39,665 bases of DNA from contig JAKAKG010000010.1 of NCBI GenBank assembly GCA_021813555.1, forward strand, positions 1 through 39,665, written 5' to 3'. Both the position numbers and the translations under genes were made by a program. The DNA comes from Acidobacteriota bacterium (lineage in GTDB: Bacteria > Acidobacteriota > UBA4820 > DSQY01). This document shows positions 15,333 through 23,931 of the stretch, piece after piece (position 1 is the stretch's first letter; each line of letters opens with the position of its first letter). The notes below the pieces were generated by a model. The model did no database searches and was not told the origin of the DNA. It worked only from the letters and a program-made list of their open reading frames with translations.

Positions 15333-17365
15333 GCCCTCGCACCCAAAAAATCATCTGGGGCGTGGCTGCGGCCGTGGTGGTTCTGTTCGCGGCGGGCTGG
15401 GCCTTCGTGGACGTCACCGCGCGGCGCGCCGCCTTCTGCCCCAAATGCCATTACATGCAGCCGTACGTTGACCAGTGGAAGGCCTCCAAACACAGCGGCG
15501 TGGAATGCGTGAAATGCCACCCCAGCGAGCGCCGCGCCATGTTCGGCCAGTTCGTCAAGTACGTCACCGGCACTTACAACCCCAAACCCCGGGCCTTCGT
15601 GCCCGACTCGGCGTGCCTGGCCAGCGGCTGCCACGCGGGCATGCAAGCCAACAAGGGCGTCAAGTTCCTCACGGTCACGTTCCCTCACCAGCCCCACCTC
15701 GTCAAGGACCGGCGCGGCATCGCCCTCCACTGCGCCTCGTGCCACGGCTCCTCCCAGGAGGCGGGCCACGTGAGCGTGGACCCCAAGGTGTGCTTCCTCT
15801 GCCACTTCAAGGGCCAGCCGCCGGGCGGCACCGTGGCCGGATGCGGGGCGTGCCACGGGGCGCCTGAAGGTATCTCCAAGCATGGAGGGTTCAGCTTCGA
15901 CATGAAGGCCTACGTGGACTCGGGCGTGGCGTGCAGCCGCTGCCACTTGTCGGTCCACGAGGGCGACGGCAGGGTCTCCAAGGACAAGTGCTACTCGTGC
16001 CACGTCTCCCGCCTTGAGAAGATCGGCCAGCCCGTCATGCTCCACGACGTGCACGTGGGCCGGAAGGAGATCCGGTGCCTGGAATGCCATGAGCCCATCC
16101 GCCACGGCAACATCAAGCTCATCTCCGTCATGGACGTCTCCTGCGAGTCCTGCCATCCCAACCTCCACGGCGGGCCAAAGGAGATGTATCTCGGCGTGGG
16201 AGGCAAGGGCGCCGCCTCCACTCCCAGCCGCATGTTCGCCGCCCAAATCAACTGCACCGGATGCCACACCCAAGTCACGACCCAGGGGAGCATGTCCTTT
16301 CTGGGCCAGGGCACGGCCAAGGCCGACCCCAAGGCCTGCGCCGCCTGCCACGACTCGCGCTACGTCCCCATGGTGGACCGCTGGAAATCGCAGGGGAAAC
16401 TCCTCGCCGCCGAGGCCCGCCGCATGGCTTCGGAGGGCTCGCGTTTGGCGGGCCGAGCACCCGCCGGATCGGAAGCCGCCAAGGCGGCGGCGGACCTGGA
16501 CTTCAACGCCCGGTTTCTCGAGACGGGCGAGCCCGTGCACAACATTGAATACGCCATCCGGGTCCTTCAGGGCAGCTCAGCCATTCTGAAAAAGCTGGGC
16601 GAGGCCCGAGGCGACAAGGAGGCGGGCGAGATCCGGGCCCCCTTCGCCAAGGGGCCCTTCACCTACTGCGCCGACACCTGCCACACGTTCATTCCCCGGC
16701 CCGAACCCTACGAATGGAAGGGCGTGGATTTCCCTCACACCTACCACGTTCAGAAAGCCGGCCTGAGCTGCGACACCTGTCACGCTGACACGCGCCACAC
16801 GGCCATGAATCTGGCCTCGCCCGCGGACTGTGCGGGATGCCATCACGACGATGCCAAGGCGGACTGCGCCCGGTGCCACGTGCGGCAGGCCGCACTCTTC
16901 AAGGGCACCGTTCCCGCGGCGCTCGGCCTCCACGCGCGGCCCGACGTCATGGCCGAGGCGGTGGGATGCGCGGACTGCCACGATCCCGCCAAGGCCGATG
17001 CGCTCAAGACCGTGGGGAAGGCCTGTGCCACATGCCACGACGCCAAGTACGAGGCGACCCTCCAGGACTGGAAGACCAAGCTCAAGGAGGGCCGGGATGC
17101 CGTGAACATTCTCACCGTGGAAGCCAGCCTCGCCGTGGCCAACCTCAAGCGGCAAGGCGCCGATGCCGGCTCCCTGGAGTCGAGGCTCGGGGCCGTCGAG
17201 GCGCGCATGGACTATTTGGACCGAGCTCGCGGCGTTCACAACATGACCGCCGCCCTCGCCGCCATGGACCAGGCGAAGAGGGATCTCCACGCCATCGAGG
17301 ACGCCGCCTCCAAGGGCGTGCTCTCGGCACCAGGATCTGCGGCCAAGCGGCCATCGGCGAAGTAA
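15329..17365 (+). CDS. 18-site multihaem cytochrome c with NapC-like N-terminus
   Basis: A 678-aa protein anchored by an N-terminal helix (residues 8-28), so it faces the periplasm from the inner membrane. It has 16 CXXCH motifs plus CX4CH (Cys96/Cys101-His102) and CX3CH (Cys447/Cys451-His452), 18 potential haem sites. The first pair, FCPKCHYMQPYVDQW then VECVKCH, resembles NapC/NirT quinol dehydrogenases. Two segments, 337-421 and 566-650, look like internal copies: each starts CHD-(S/A)-(R/K)-Y, contains a Trp and ends in a VHN-containing helical stretch. It ends the operon, with a terminator 26 bp downstream. Likely role: collects electrons from the b/c complexes and passes them outward. 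The terminal acceptor cannot be deduced. Confidence 0.83.
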   Translation: MSPRTQKIIWGVAAAVVVLFAAGWAFVDVTARRAAFCPKCHYMQPYVDQWKASKHSGVECVKCHPSERRAMFGQFVKYVTGTYNPKPRAFVPDSACLASGCHAGMQANKGVKFLTVTFPHQPHLVKDRRGIALHCASCHGSSQEAGHVSVDPKVCFLCHFKGQPPGGTVAGCGACHGAPEGISKHGGFSFDMKAYVDSGVACSRCHLSVHEGDGRVSKDKCYSCHVSRLEKIGQPVMLHDVHVGRKEIRCLECHEPIRHGNIKLISVMDVSCESCHPNLHGGPKEMYLGVGGKGAASTPSRMFAAQINCTGCHTQVTTQGSMSFLGQGTAKADPKACAACHDSRYVPMVDRWKSQGKLLAAEARRMASEGSRLAGRAPAGSEAAKAAADLDFNARFLETGEPVHNIEYAIRVLQGSSAILKKLGEARGDKEAGEIRAPFAKGPFTYCADTCHTFIPRPEPYEWKGVDFPHTYHVQKAGLSCDTCHADTRHTAMNLASPADCAGCHHDDAKADCARCHVRQAALFKGTVPAALGLHARPDVMAEAVGCADCHDPAKADALKTVGKACATCHDAKYEATLQDWKTKLKEGRDAVNILTVEASLAVANLKRQGADAGSLESRLGAVEARMDYLDRARGVHNMTAALAAMDQAKRDLHAIEDAASKGVLSAPGSAAKRPSAK

Positions 17366-17390
17366 GGAAACTCTGTCCCTAAAATTGAAA

Positions 17391-17415
17391 AGGGCAGGCC
17401 ACCGGGGCCTGCCCT
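17391..17415. terminator. bidirectional terminator
   Basis: Perfect 10-bp stem AGGGCAGGCC/GGCCTGCCCT with loop ACCGG, between the convergent cytochrome operon and SPFH gene. On the minus strand it is followed by TTTCAATTTTA, so termination of the SPFH transcript is better supported than that of the plus-strand operon. Confidence 0.65.
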
Positions 17416-17471
17416 CTTGCCCTAATCGACCGTGGTTCCTCGTGCCCTTGGCGCCTTGGTGGTGGCCTTTC

Positions 17472-18623
17472 TCAGGGCGCTATGGGCTTGCCGCAGGCGC
17501 TGCAAAAGCGCGCGCCCGCGAGGTTCTCGGTCCGGCAGGAGGGGCAGGTGACGGTGGCCGGAGCGAGGGGCTTGCCGCAGGCGCCGCAGAACTTGGCGCC
17601 GGGCGCGTTGGGTGTTTTGCAGGAGGGGCAGACGGTGCCGGGGGCAGCCAGGGGCTTGCCGCAGGCGTCGCAGAACTTGGCGCCGGGTGCGTTGGGCCTG
17701 CCGCACGCGGCGCACAGAACCGACGTGCCCGCGCCGCCGCCCTGAACCTGTGCCGCCTGCTGTGAGGCGGCCTGCTGGGCCTGGGCCATGGCTTGTCCCA
17801 CCATGCCAGGAATCATCATGCCCATGCCCGCGCCCATGCCTAGGCCCATGCCGCCAGCGGCGCCGCCGCTCGTATTCTTGGCCGCCTCCTCCATGGACTT
17901 GGCTGCCTTGAACTGCATGTAGGTGTTCATGTTGCCCACCGCGGCCATGCCCGAGCGTTCGTCGATGACTTTTTGAACTTCCTCGGGCGGCGTGATGGCA
18001 CCGATGAGGAAGTCCACCAATTCGAGGCCGTACTTCTTGAAGTCATCACGGACGCGGGCTTTGAGCGCTTCGCTCAGCTCGTCGTAGACCTTGGCCAGGT
18101 CCAGGATGGTCTTCATGTTCTCGCCCAGCACGTCGTTGAGCCGGGCCACGATCATGTCCTTGGTGTAGGACTCGACGCCGTCGCTGTCTTGAACACCGGC
18201 GCTTCCCACGTAGGTGGCGATGAAGAGCTGCGGTTCGGCCACGCGCACGGCGTATTTGCCGAAGGCCCGCAGGCGGATCATCTGGAACTCCGTGTCCCGG
18301 AACAGCACGGGCTCCTTGGTGCCCCACTTCATGTCCGTGAAGACCTTGCGGTTGACGTAGTAGACGTCCGCCCGGAAGGGGGACGTGCCCCCGAAAGGCA
18401 GGTTGATGAGCTTGCTCAGCAGGGGAACGTTGAGGGTGGTCAGCGTGTGGCGCCCCGGCCCGAACACGTCCAAGGCTTTGCCGTCTCTGAAGAAGACGGC
18501 CCACTGCGTCTCCTGCACCACGAGCTGGGCGCCCACCTTGATCTCGCCGCCCATCTCAAAGCGGTGGACCATCTCTTTTCCCGTGTCGTCCAGCCACTCG
18601 ATGACTTCAAGGTATTGGGCCAT
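17472..18623 (-). CDS. SPFH-domain protein with three zinc ribbons
   Basis: A 383-aa protein of the YdjI / virion-core-like SPFH family. Residues 1-225 form the SPFH-type region (start MAQYLEVIEWLDDTGKEMVHRF). A Gly-Met-rich flexible linker follows (GGMGLGMGAGMGMM). The tail then has three tandem CxxC...CxxC zinc ribbons (CAACGRPN...CDACGK, CPSCKTPN...CGACGK, CPSCRTEN...CSACGK). The start ATG at 18623 has GGAG 6 bp upstream; an ATG four codons earlier lacks a site. SPFH proteins scaffold membrane microdomains, and the ribbons suggest recruitment of partners. It is the last gene of the minus-strand run from the M23 peptidase gene and is followed by a terminator. The neighbouring 158-aa coiled-coil protein may be a partner. 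Confidence 0.85.
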   Translation of the reverse strand: MAQYLEVIEWLDDTGKEMVHRFEMGGEIKVGAQLVVQETQWAVFFRDGKALDVFGPGRHTLTTLNVPLLSKLINLPFGGTSPFRADVYYVNRKVFTDMKWGTKEPVLFRDTEFQMIRLRAFGKYAVRVAEPQLFIATYVGSAGVQDSDGVESYTKDMIVARLNDVLGENMKTILDLAKVYDELSEALKARVRDDFKKYGLELVDFLIGAITPPEEVQKVIDERSGMAAVGNMNTYMQFKAAKSMEEAAKNTSGGAAGGMGLGMGAGMGMMIPGMVGQAMAQAQQAASQQAAQVQGGGAGTSVLCAACGRPNAPGAKFCDACGKPLAAPGTVCPSCKTPNAPGAKFCGACGKPLAPATVTCPSCRTENLAGARFCSACGKPIAP

Positions 18624-18761
18624 TGGGCACTCCATAAATAGCAGTCAGCCATCCGCGGTCGGCTTTGGGCACAAGAGAACCGGGAGCGGGTAGCGGGGAG
18701 CTGGAAGGAACCCGCCATGCTCCAGCCCTGCCCTCATGCTGCCGACGACCTGCTCCCGAAC

Positions 18762-19238
18762 CTAGGCCGTAGGCGCATCCCACAGGTGTTTTCGCTCGGC
18801 CACCAGATCATCCAGCGCCTTCACCGCGGCGAGCGCGTCCGAAGGGGTGTGAGCCGGATCCTCGACGACCTTCTGGAGGGCGTCCACCGCGTCCACCATT
18901 TTCAGATCATAGGCATAGAGCTGATCCAGCTCGGCCTCTCGGATTTTCAACTGGTCGAAAAGGCCGGAGTATCCGTAGGAGGCGAACCGGATGGAGTCGG
19001 TGACGCCCTGAAGGCGGCGCTGGAGCAGGCCCACGTCGTTGAGCGCCTGCAGGTTCCCCGCGTTGGTGAGGGCCAGCTTTGCGTCTTCGATCCGGTCTTT
19101 CACTCGGTCCAGACGACCGGCGAGGAATTCGCGCAGGCGCTTGTCCGTGTCCCGCCTTCCCTCCCGGGCCTGGTAGCCCGAAAGGCCGGGGAGCTTGTCC
19201 GCCAGCTTCTCCAGCCAAGTCTTTTCGCTGATGTCCAT
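18762..19238 (-). CDS. hypothetical helical/coiled-coil protein
   Basis: A 158-aa protein with no signal peptide or membrane segment and no family I recognise. It is mostly helical and charged, with heptad-like stretches (DKRLREFLAGRLDRVKDRIEDAKLAL and the region around EAELDQLYAYDLKMVDAVDAL). There are no cysteines and no catalytic motif. The start ATG at 19238 has GGGAGGG 5 bp upstream, good support for a real gene. It lies 138 bp upstream of the SPFH/zinc-ribbon gene on the same strand, so the two may be co-expressed. Confidence 0.7.
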   Translation of the reverse strand: MDISEKTWLEKLADKLPGLSGYQAREGRRDTDKRLREFLAGRLDRVKDRIEDAKLALTNAGNLQALNDVGLLQRRLQGVTDSIRFASYGYSGLFDQLKIREAELDQLYAYDLKMVDAVDALQKVVEDPAHTPSDALAAVKALDDLVAERKHLWDAPTA

Positions 19239-19379
19239 AGGGCCCTCCCCAGGGAATAGTGCAGTGACCGGGTAACCGCGTGATCAAGTGACTTCTACGA
19301 GGGCGGGCCGAAGGGGGTTTCATGGGTGCGCCAAAGGCCCGTCGCCGAGTCCTTCTCCCCGGCCCTCTCGATGCCTCAG

Positions 19380-20075
19380 TTATCGTGCGTCTCCCGCCTT
19401 CCAGATGAGGTGGATGGCCCTATTGGCGGTGCGCACCATCTTGATCAGATCCTTCTCGGATGTGTACTTGGTCACCTGGAGGTTGATGACGATCTGGTAC
19501 CCCGTATGCTTGATGCGCAGGGGTTCGTCCTTGGCGAGCCCTTCCAGGGACGCGGCCACGGCCACGTTGTCCACCTCCTCGCCGTGCGCCGTCGGATGCA
19601 CCACGTGCCGGTGCTCCTCGGGAGGCAGGGAGGGCGTGCCGCCCTTCACCAGATCGATCTTGGCCTCCTGGGCGAGGTACTGAAAGAGCGGAAACGCCGA
19701 GTTGATGACCCGGTCGCTTAAGTCGTAGACCTCCTGGAAGCGCGTTTTGAGGGCGTCCAGATCGGCCGCGGGGAGAGGAACGGCCTCGAAAAAGTCCGAG
19801 TAGGCCTTCCGGACGAGGGCCTCCTGGGCCTTGACGTCGGGATTGTCCCGGTTGAAGGCCTGATGTGTGCCGGTGAGCTGGTCGTGCTCGTCCAGCACGC
19901 CGATAAACCGCAAGGCCGCGAGGGCGGGATAGGTGAGATGGGAGGAGAGGCCTCGCTTGTGCAACTCCTCTCGGGTCAAGAGATCGCCCTCTTTGCGGGC
20001 CTGGATGTGGTCCAAGACGGCCCGCAGGCCCTTGCGGGGAACGTAAGGAGGAGTGGCCGTTCGCTTCTTTGCCAT
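19380..20075 (-). CDS. DUF5343-family protein
   Basis: A 231-aa protein whose N-terminus, MAKKRTATPPYVPRKGLRAVLDHI, and winged-helix-like SHLTYPALAALRFIGVLDE segment match the DUF5343 family as I remember it. Members are uncharacterised; the N-terminal part looks like a small DNA- or protein-binding helical domain. Residues 140-230 form a mixed region ending in KYTSEKDLIKMVRTANRAIHLIW. It starts 55 bp after the secA stop on the same strand with a weak AAAGG site, so it could be read from the secA transcript. No function is proposed. Confidence 0.7.
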   Translation of the reverse strand: MAKKRTATPPYVPRKGLRAVLDHIQARKEGDLLTREELHKRGLSSHLTYPALAALRFIGVLDEHDQLTGTHQAFNRDNPDVKAQEALVRKAYSDFFEAVPLPAADLDALKTRFQEVYDLSDRVINSAFPLFQYLAQEAKIDLVKGGTPSLPPEEHRHVVHPTAHGEEVDNVAVAASLEGLAKDEPLRIKHTGYQIVINLQVTKYTSEKDLIKMVRTANRAIHLIWKAGDAR

Positions 20076-20130
20076 GGCGCGCCTTTCAAGCCTCGTAACG
20101 GAGTGAGCCTAACAGCGGCGGGGGCCGCCG

Positions 20131-22791
20131 TCAAGCGTTGGCCCCGTGACACTTCTTGTATTTCTTGCCGGACCCGCAGGGACAGGGGTCGTTGCGGCCG
20201 ATCTTTTCCGAGTGGGCCACCGGTTTGGAGGGCTTCTTCTCCTCCTTTTCCGGGGCCGAATAGGAGTAGCTTCGCTCTTTGCGCTCAACGCGCTTCTCCT
20301 CCTGGGCCACGGCCGGCTCGAGGAGGAACAGGTAGCGGACGATCTCGTCTTCCACGCGCTCCATCATGGCCGCGAACATCTCGAAGCCCTCGCGCTTGTA
20401 CTCCACCAGGGGATCCCTCTGGCTGTAGGCGCGGAGGCCCACTCCCTCTCGCAGGTGGTCCATGGAGAGGAGGTGGTCCTTCCACTGATTGTCGATGACC
20501 TGAAGCATGACCATGCGCTCGTAGTCGCGCATGACCTCGGGCGGGAGCCGGTGTTCCTTGGCTTCATATTTGGCCACGCAGGCCTGTAGGGTCCTTTCGC
20601 GGATCTCGTCGCGAGTGGCTTCGTCCAGGTTGAGCCCCACTTGGTCGAGGTCTACGCCGAAGTTGTAGGCCAGCTGCGTCTTGAGGCCCGGCAGGTCCCA
20701 CTCGCCGTTTCCGTTCTCGCCGCCCAGATACTGGTCCGCGAGGCCGTCCAGGATGAAACCGGCCGTCTCGAAGAGATACTCCCTGAGACCTTCCTTGGCG
20801 AGGATGCGGCGGCGCAGGCCGTAGACGGTCTCGCGCTGCTTGTTCATGACGTCGTCGTACTCGAGCAGGTGCTTGCGGATCTCGAAGTTCCTGCCTTCGA
20901 CGGAGGTTTGGGCGCGCTCGATGGATCTGCTGACCCACGGGTGTTCGATGGGCTCGCCGTCTTCCATCCCCAGCTTGCCCATCATGCCCTTGAGGCGGTC
21001 GCCGCCGAAGAGGCGCATGAGGTCGTCTTCGAGGGAGAGGTAAAACCGGGAGGAGCCCGGATCGCCCTGGCGGCCCGCGCGGCCCCGGAGCTGGTTGTCG
21101 ATGCGCCGGGACTCGTGCCGCTCCGTGCCCAGGATGTGGAGGCCGCCCAGACCCACCACTTCCTCGTGCTCCCTGGAGAAGGCCTCCATGAAGTGGGCAA
21201 GGTGCTTGGCGTAATCCTCGGGCTGGAGTTCGGGATTGGCCTTTGCCCTGGCTTGGCCTTCGGCGTTGCCGCCCAGCAGGATGTCGGTGCCTCGCCCGGC
21301 CATGTTGGTGGCGATGGTGACGGCGCCCTTCCGGCCCGCCTGGGCCACGATCTCCGCCTCCTTCTCGTGGAACTTGGCGTTGAGGACCACGTGGGGCACG
21401 CCGCGCTTTTTGAGGAGGGCGCTCATGCGTTCGCTCTTTTCGATGGAGACGGTGCCCACCAGGACAGGCTGTCCCTTCGCGTGCAGCTCCTCGATCTCGC
21501 TGGCGGCCGCGTCGAACTTCTCCTTGTCGGTCTTGTACACCGAATCCGCGAAATCCGTGCGGCCCAGGGGGCGGTTGGGAGGGATGACGACCACGTCCAG
21601 TTTGTAGATCTTGTCGAACTCAGCCGCCTCCGTGTCTGCCGTGCCCGTCATGCCCGCCAGTTTGGAATACAGGCGGAAGTAATTTTGGAAGGTGATGGTG
21701 GCCAGCGTCTGGTTCTCCTGCTGGATCTTCACGCCCTCCTTGGCCTCGATGGCCTGGTGGAGGCCGTCGCTCCAGCGGCGTCCCGGCATGACGCGGCCCG
21801 TGAACTCATCCACGATCAGGACCTCGTCGTCCTTGATCATGTACTGGTCGTCGCGGCGGTAGAGCTTGTGGGCTACGAGGGCCTGGTTGACGCAGTGCAG
21901 GATCTCCATGTTGACGGGGTCGTACAGGTTCTCCACGCCCAGCATCTTCTCGGCCCGCGCGATGCCCTCCTCCGTCAGGGTGGCCGTGCGCTGCTTCTCG
22001 TCCACCGCGAAGTCCTTCTCTTTCTGGAGGCTGGGGATGATGCTGTTGGCCGAGTAGTAGCGGTCCGTGCGCTCGTCCGAGGGGCCCGAAATGATGAGGG
22101 GCGTGCGGGCCTCGTCGATGAGGATGGAGTCCACCTCGTCCACCAGGGCGAAATGGTGGCCCCGCTGGACCATGTCTTCGATGCGGTACTTCATGTTGTC
22201 GCGCAGGTAGTCGAACCCGAACTCGTTGTTCTGGCCGTACGTCACGTCGGCGTTGTAGGCCACCTGCCGCTCCGGGTTGTCCATCTCCTGCTGGATGCAG
22301 CCCACCGTCAGGCCGAGGAACCGGTACACCTGGCCCATCCATTCGGCGTCGCGCCGGGCCAGGTAGTCGTTCACGGTGACCACGTGGACGCCCTTGCCCG
22401 CCAAGGCGTTGAGGTAGACGGGAAGGACCGCCACGAGGGTTTTTCCTTCGCCCGTTTTCATCTCGGCGATCTTGCCCTGGTGAAGGACAACGCCGCCGAT
22501 GACCTGAACGTCGAAGGGGCGCATACCGAGGGTCCGCTTGGCCGCCTCGCGGGCCGTGGCGAAGGCTTCGGGTAAGAGCTCCGTGAGGGCTTCCTGGAGC
22601 TCCAGGCCCTGTTCCTCCATGGCCGCCAGGCGCCCCTTGAAATCGGCGGTCTTGGCCCTCAAGTCCGCGTCGCTGAGTCCCGCGAGTTTGGGCTCCCATT
22701 CGTTCACGGCGAAGACCAGGGGCTGGATGGCTTTGATGTCGCGTTCGTGTTTCGTACCGAAAATGGCGGCGAGGGTTTTATCTAGGAGCAT
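20131..22791 (-). CDS. secA: preprotein translocase ATPase SecA
   Basis: An 886-aa SecA, the ATP-driven motor that pushes unfolded preproteins through SecYEG. Visible parts are Walker A in [10 protein letters not shown] (about residues 110-118), the [16 protein letters not shown] and [16 protein letters not shown] motifs, [19 protein letters not shown], the MTGTADTEA and [14 protein letters not shown] helicase motifs, and [31 protein letters not shown] (seen in parts). The C-terminal metal-binding tail [19 protein letters not shown] also serves SecB/ribosome contact. Length is typical. The start ATG at 22791 has GGAG upstream. It follows the M23 peptidase gene by 77 bp in a common secA neighbourhood. 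Confidence 0.98.
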   Translation of the reverse strand: MLLDKTLAAIFGTKHERDIKAIQPLVFAVNEWEPKLAGLSDADLRAKTADFKGRLAAMEEQGLELQEALTELLPEAFATAREAAKRTLGMRPFDVQVIGGVVLHQGKIAEMKTGEGKTLVAVLPVYLNALAGKGVHVVTVNDYLARRDAEWMGQVYRFLGLTVGCIQQEMDNPERQVAYNADVTYGQNNEFGFDYLRDNMKYRIEDMVQRGHHFALVDEVDSILIDEARTPLIISGPSDERTDRYYSANSIIPSLQKEKDFAVDEKQRTATLTEEGIARAEKMLGVENLYDPVNMEILHCVNQALVAHKLYRRDDQYMIKDDEVLIVDEFTGRVMPGRRWSDGLHQAIEAKEGVKIQQENQTLATITFQNYFRLYSKLAGMTGTADTEAAEFDKIYKLDVVVIPPNRPLGRTDFADSVYKTDKEKFDAAASEIEELHAKGQPVLVGTVSIEKSERMSALLKKRGVPHVVLNAKFHEKEAEIVAQAGRKGAVTIATNMAGRGTDILLGGNAEGQARAKANPELQPEDYAKHLAHFMEAFSREHEEVVGLGGLHILGTERHESRRIDNQLRGRAGRQGDPGSSRFYLSLEDDLMRLFGGDRLKGMMGKLGMEDGEPIEHPWVSRSIERAQTSVEGRNFEIRKHLLEYDDVMNKQRETVYGLRRRILAKEGLREYLFETAGFILDGLADQYLGGENGNGEWDLPGLKTQLAYNFGVDLDQVGLNLDEATRDEIRERTLQACVAKYEAKEHRLPPEVMRDYERMVMLQVIDNQWKDHLLSMDHLREGVGLRAYSQRDPLVEYKREGFEMFAAMMERVEDEIVRYLFLLEPAVAQEEKRVERKERSYSYSAPEKEEKKPSKPVAHSEKIGRNDPCPCGSGKKYKKCHGANA

Positions 22792-22868
22792 AAGGCCGTT
22801 CTCCGTAAGGCGGCCCCCATCGTCCCCTGCAGAGGCGGGGGCCGGGCGGGTCCGCTGGGACGTCGGGG

Positions 22869-23774
22869 CTAAAAATGCAGGTAGCGCTGAGGATTGACGG
22901 GCTGGTCATGGCGGCGCACTTCGTAGTGAAGGTGGGGCCCCGTGGAGCGGCCGGACGTGCCCACCAACCCGATCTTCTGCCACCGCTTCACGTTCATCCC
23001 GGGTTTGACCAGAATCTTGCTCAGGTGCGCGTACCGGGTTACGAGGCCGCCGCCGTGGCTGATCTCCACGCAGTTCCCGTAGCCCTGCTTCCACCCGCAC
23101 CAGATAACGAGCCCTTCGGCGGGCGCCTGCACGGGGCTGCCGTAAGGCGCGGCGATATCAACCCCTTCATGATACTCGGTGCCCTCTTCGATGGGGTCCA
23201 CCCGCCGTCCGAAACCGGAGGTGATGAACCCCTTCACGGGCCACAGGTTGGGCGTGTGGGCGAGCTCGTCCAAATGGGGTTTGAGCACGTTGCCAACGCC
23301 CTGGGTCTCTTTGTAGATGAGGTCGGCCCGCTGCTTGAAGTCTGCGATGCCGGAGGCCAGGGTTCCCACCTCGGCCGAGGGGAGTGCGGGAGCCGCCACG
23401 GGATGCGGTGAGGGGCCGCCCATGCCGGCGGTCTTGGGCAGGACGAGGTTCTGCTGGCGGGCCAGCTCCTCCATGGAGGAGAGTTGCTCCTGGCTCTTGC
23501 TGAGGCGGGTCTGGGCTTCGTCTAAGGTTTTGGTGAGGACGGCCAGGGAGGCCTGGAGCTGAACGTCTCGCTTAGATAGCTGCTGGTTCCGGTGGAGGAG
23601 GCTGCCCGTCCAGCCGGCCATCATGACGGCGCTCACGCCGCACGCCACCAAGAGCCCCGCCGCACTGCCAAGAAACGTCAGATGGCGCCTCACCTGGAAC
23701 CACTCGAGGACGCGGTTGTGCACCTGCTTGCCGTCCTCGCGGATGATCATCACGTGATAACGCTTTCGCTTCAT
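22869..23774 (-). CDS. membrane-anchored M23 peptidase (LytM domain)
   Basis: A 301-aa protein with a short cytoplasmic N-terminus, one transmembrane helix at about residues 33-54, a periplasmic coiled coil (about 60-110, [13 protein letters not shown]...[14 protein letters not shown]), and a C-terminal M23/LytM domain. The zinc site appears intact: [12 protein letters not shown] supplies His and Asp, RYAHLSKI the middle His, and GPHLHYEV the HxH. It is therefore likely an active cell-wall endopeptidase, or a regulator acting through its coiled coil. The start ATG at 23774 is preceded by AAGGATG-like sequence only, but a good promoter lies at 23829-23857. It is first in a run with secA. Confidence 0.92.
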   Translation of the reverse strand: MKRKRYHVMIIREDGKQVHNRVLEWFQVRRHLTFLGSAAGLLVACGVSAVMMAGWTGSLLHRNQQLSKRDVQLQASLAVLTKTLDEAQTRLSKSQEQLSSMEELARQQNLVLPKTAGMGGPSPHPVAAPALPSAEVGTLASGIADFKQRADLIYKETQGVGNVLKPHLDELAHTPNLWPVKGFITSGFGRRVDPIEEGTEYHEGVDIAAPYGSPVQAPAEGLVIWCGWKQGYGNCVEISHGGGLVTRYAHLSKILVKPGMNVKRWQKIGLVGTSGRSTGPHLHYEVRRHDQPVNPQRYLHF

Positions 23775-23828
23775 CCTTGTTCCTGTCTTTAGGAGATCCC
23801 CCCGCGGCGCGGATCCCGAACGGAGTTC

Positions 23829-23857
23829 AAGCTATCATGCCGTAAGTCCCATGTCAA
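23829..23857 (-). promoter_or_regulatory. sigma70-type promoter for M23-secA
   Basis: On the minus strand: -35 TTGACA (perfect; 23857-23852), 17-bp spacer ending in an extended -10 TGA, then TAGCTT (23834-23829). It gives a leader of about 50 nt to the M23 start. Confidence 0.55.
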
Positions 23858-23931
23858 GGTGGCATAAGTCCATGGCGGGCAATGAGTTGCGGGCGTATTA
23901 GGGGGCCGGGCCAGGAGGGGCGGCGGCACGG

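Noticed and set aside
18641-18654. Sigma54-like GG-N10-GC match upstream of the SPFH gene
   Set aside because: The predicted start would fall about 7 nt before the ATG and inside the ribosome site, and several conserved bases are wrong.
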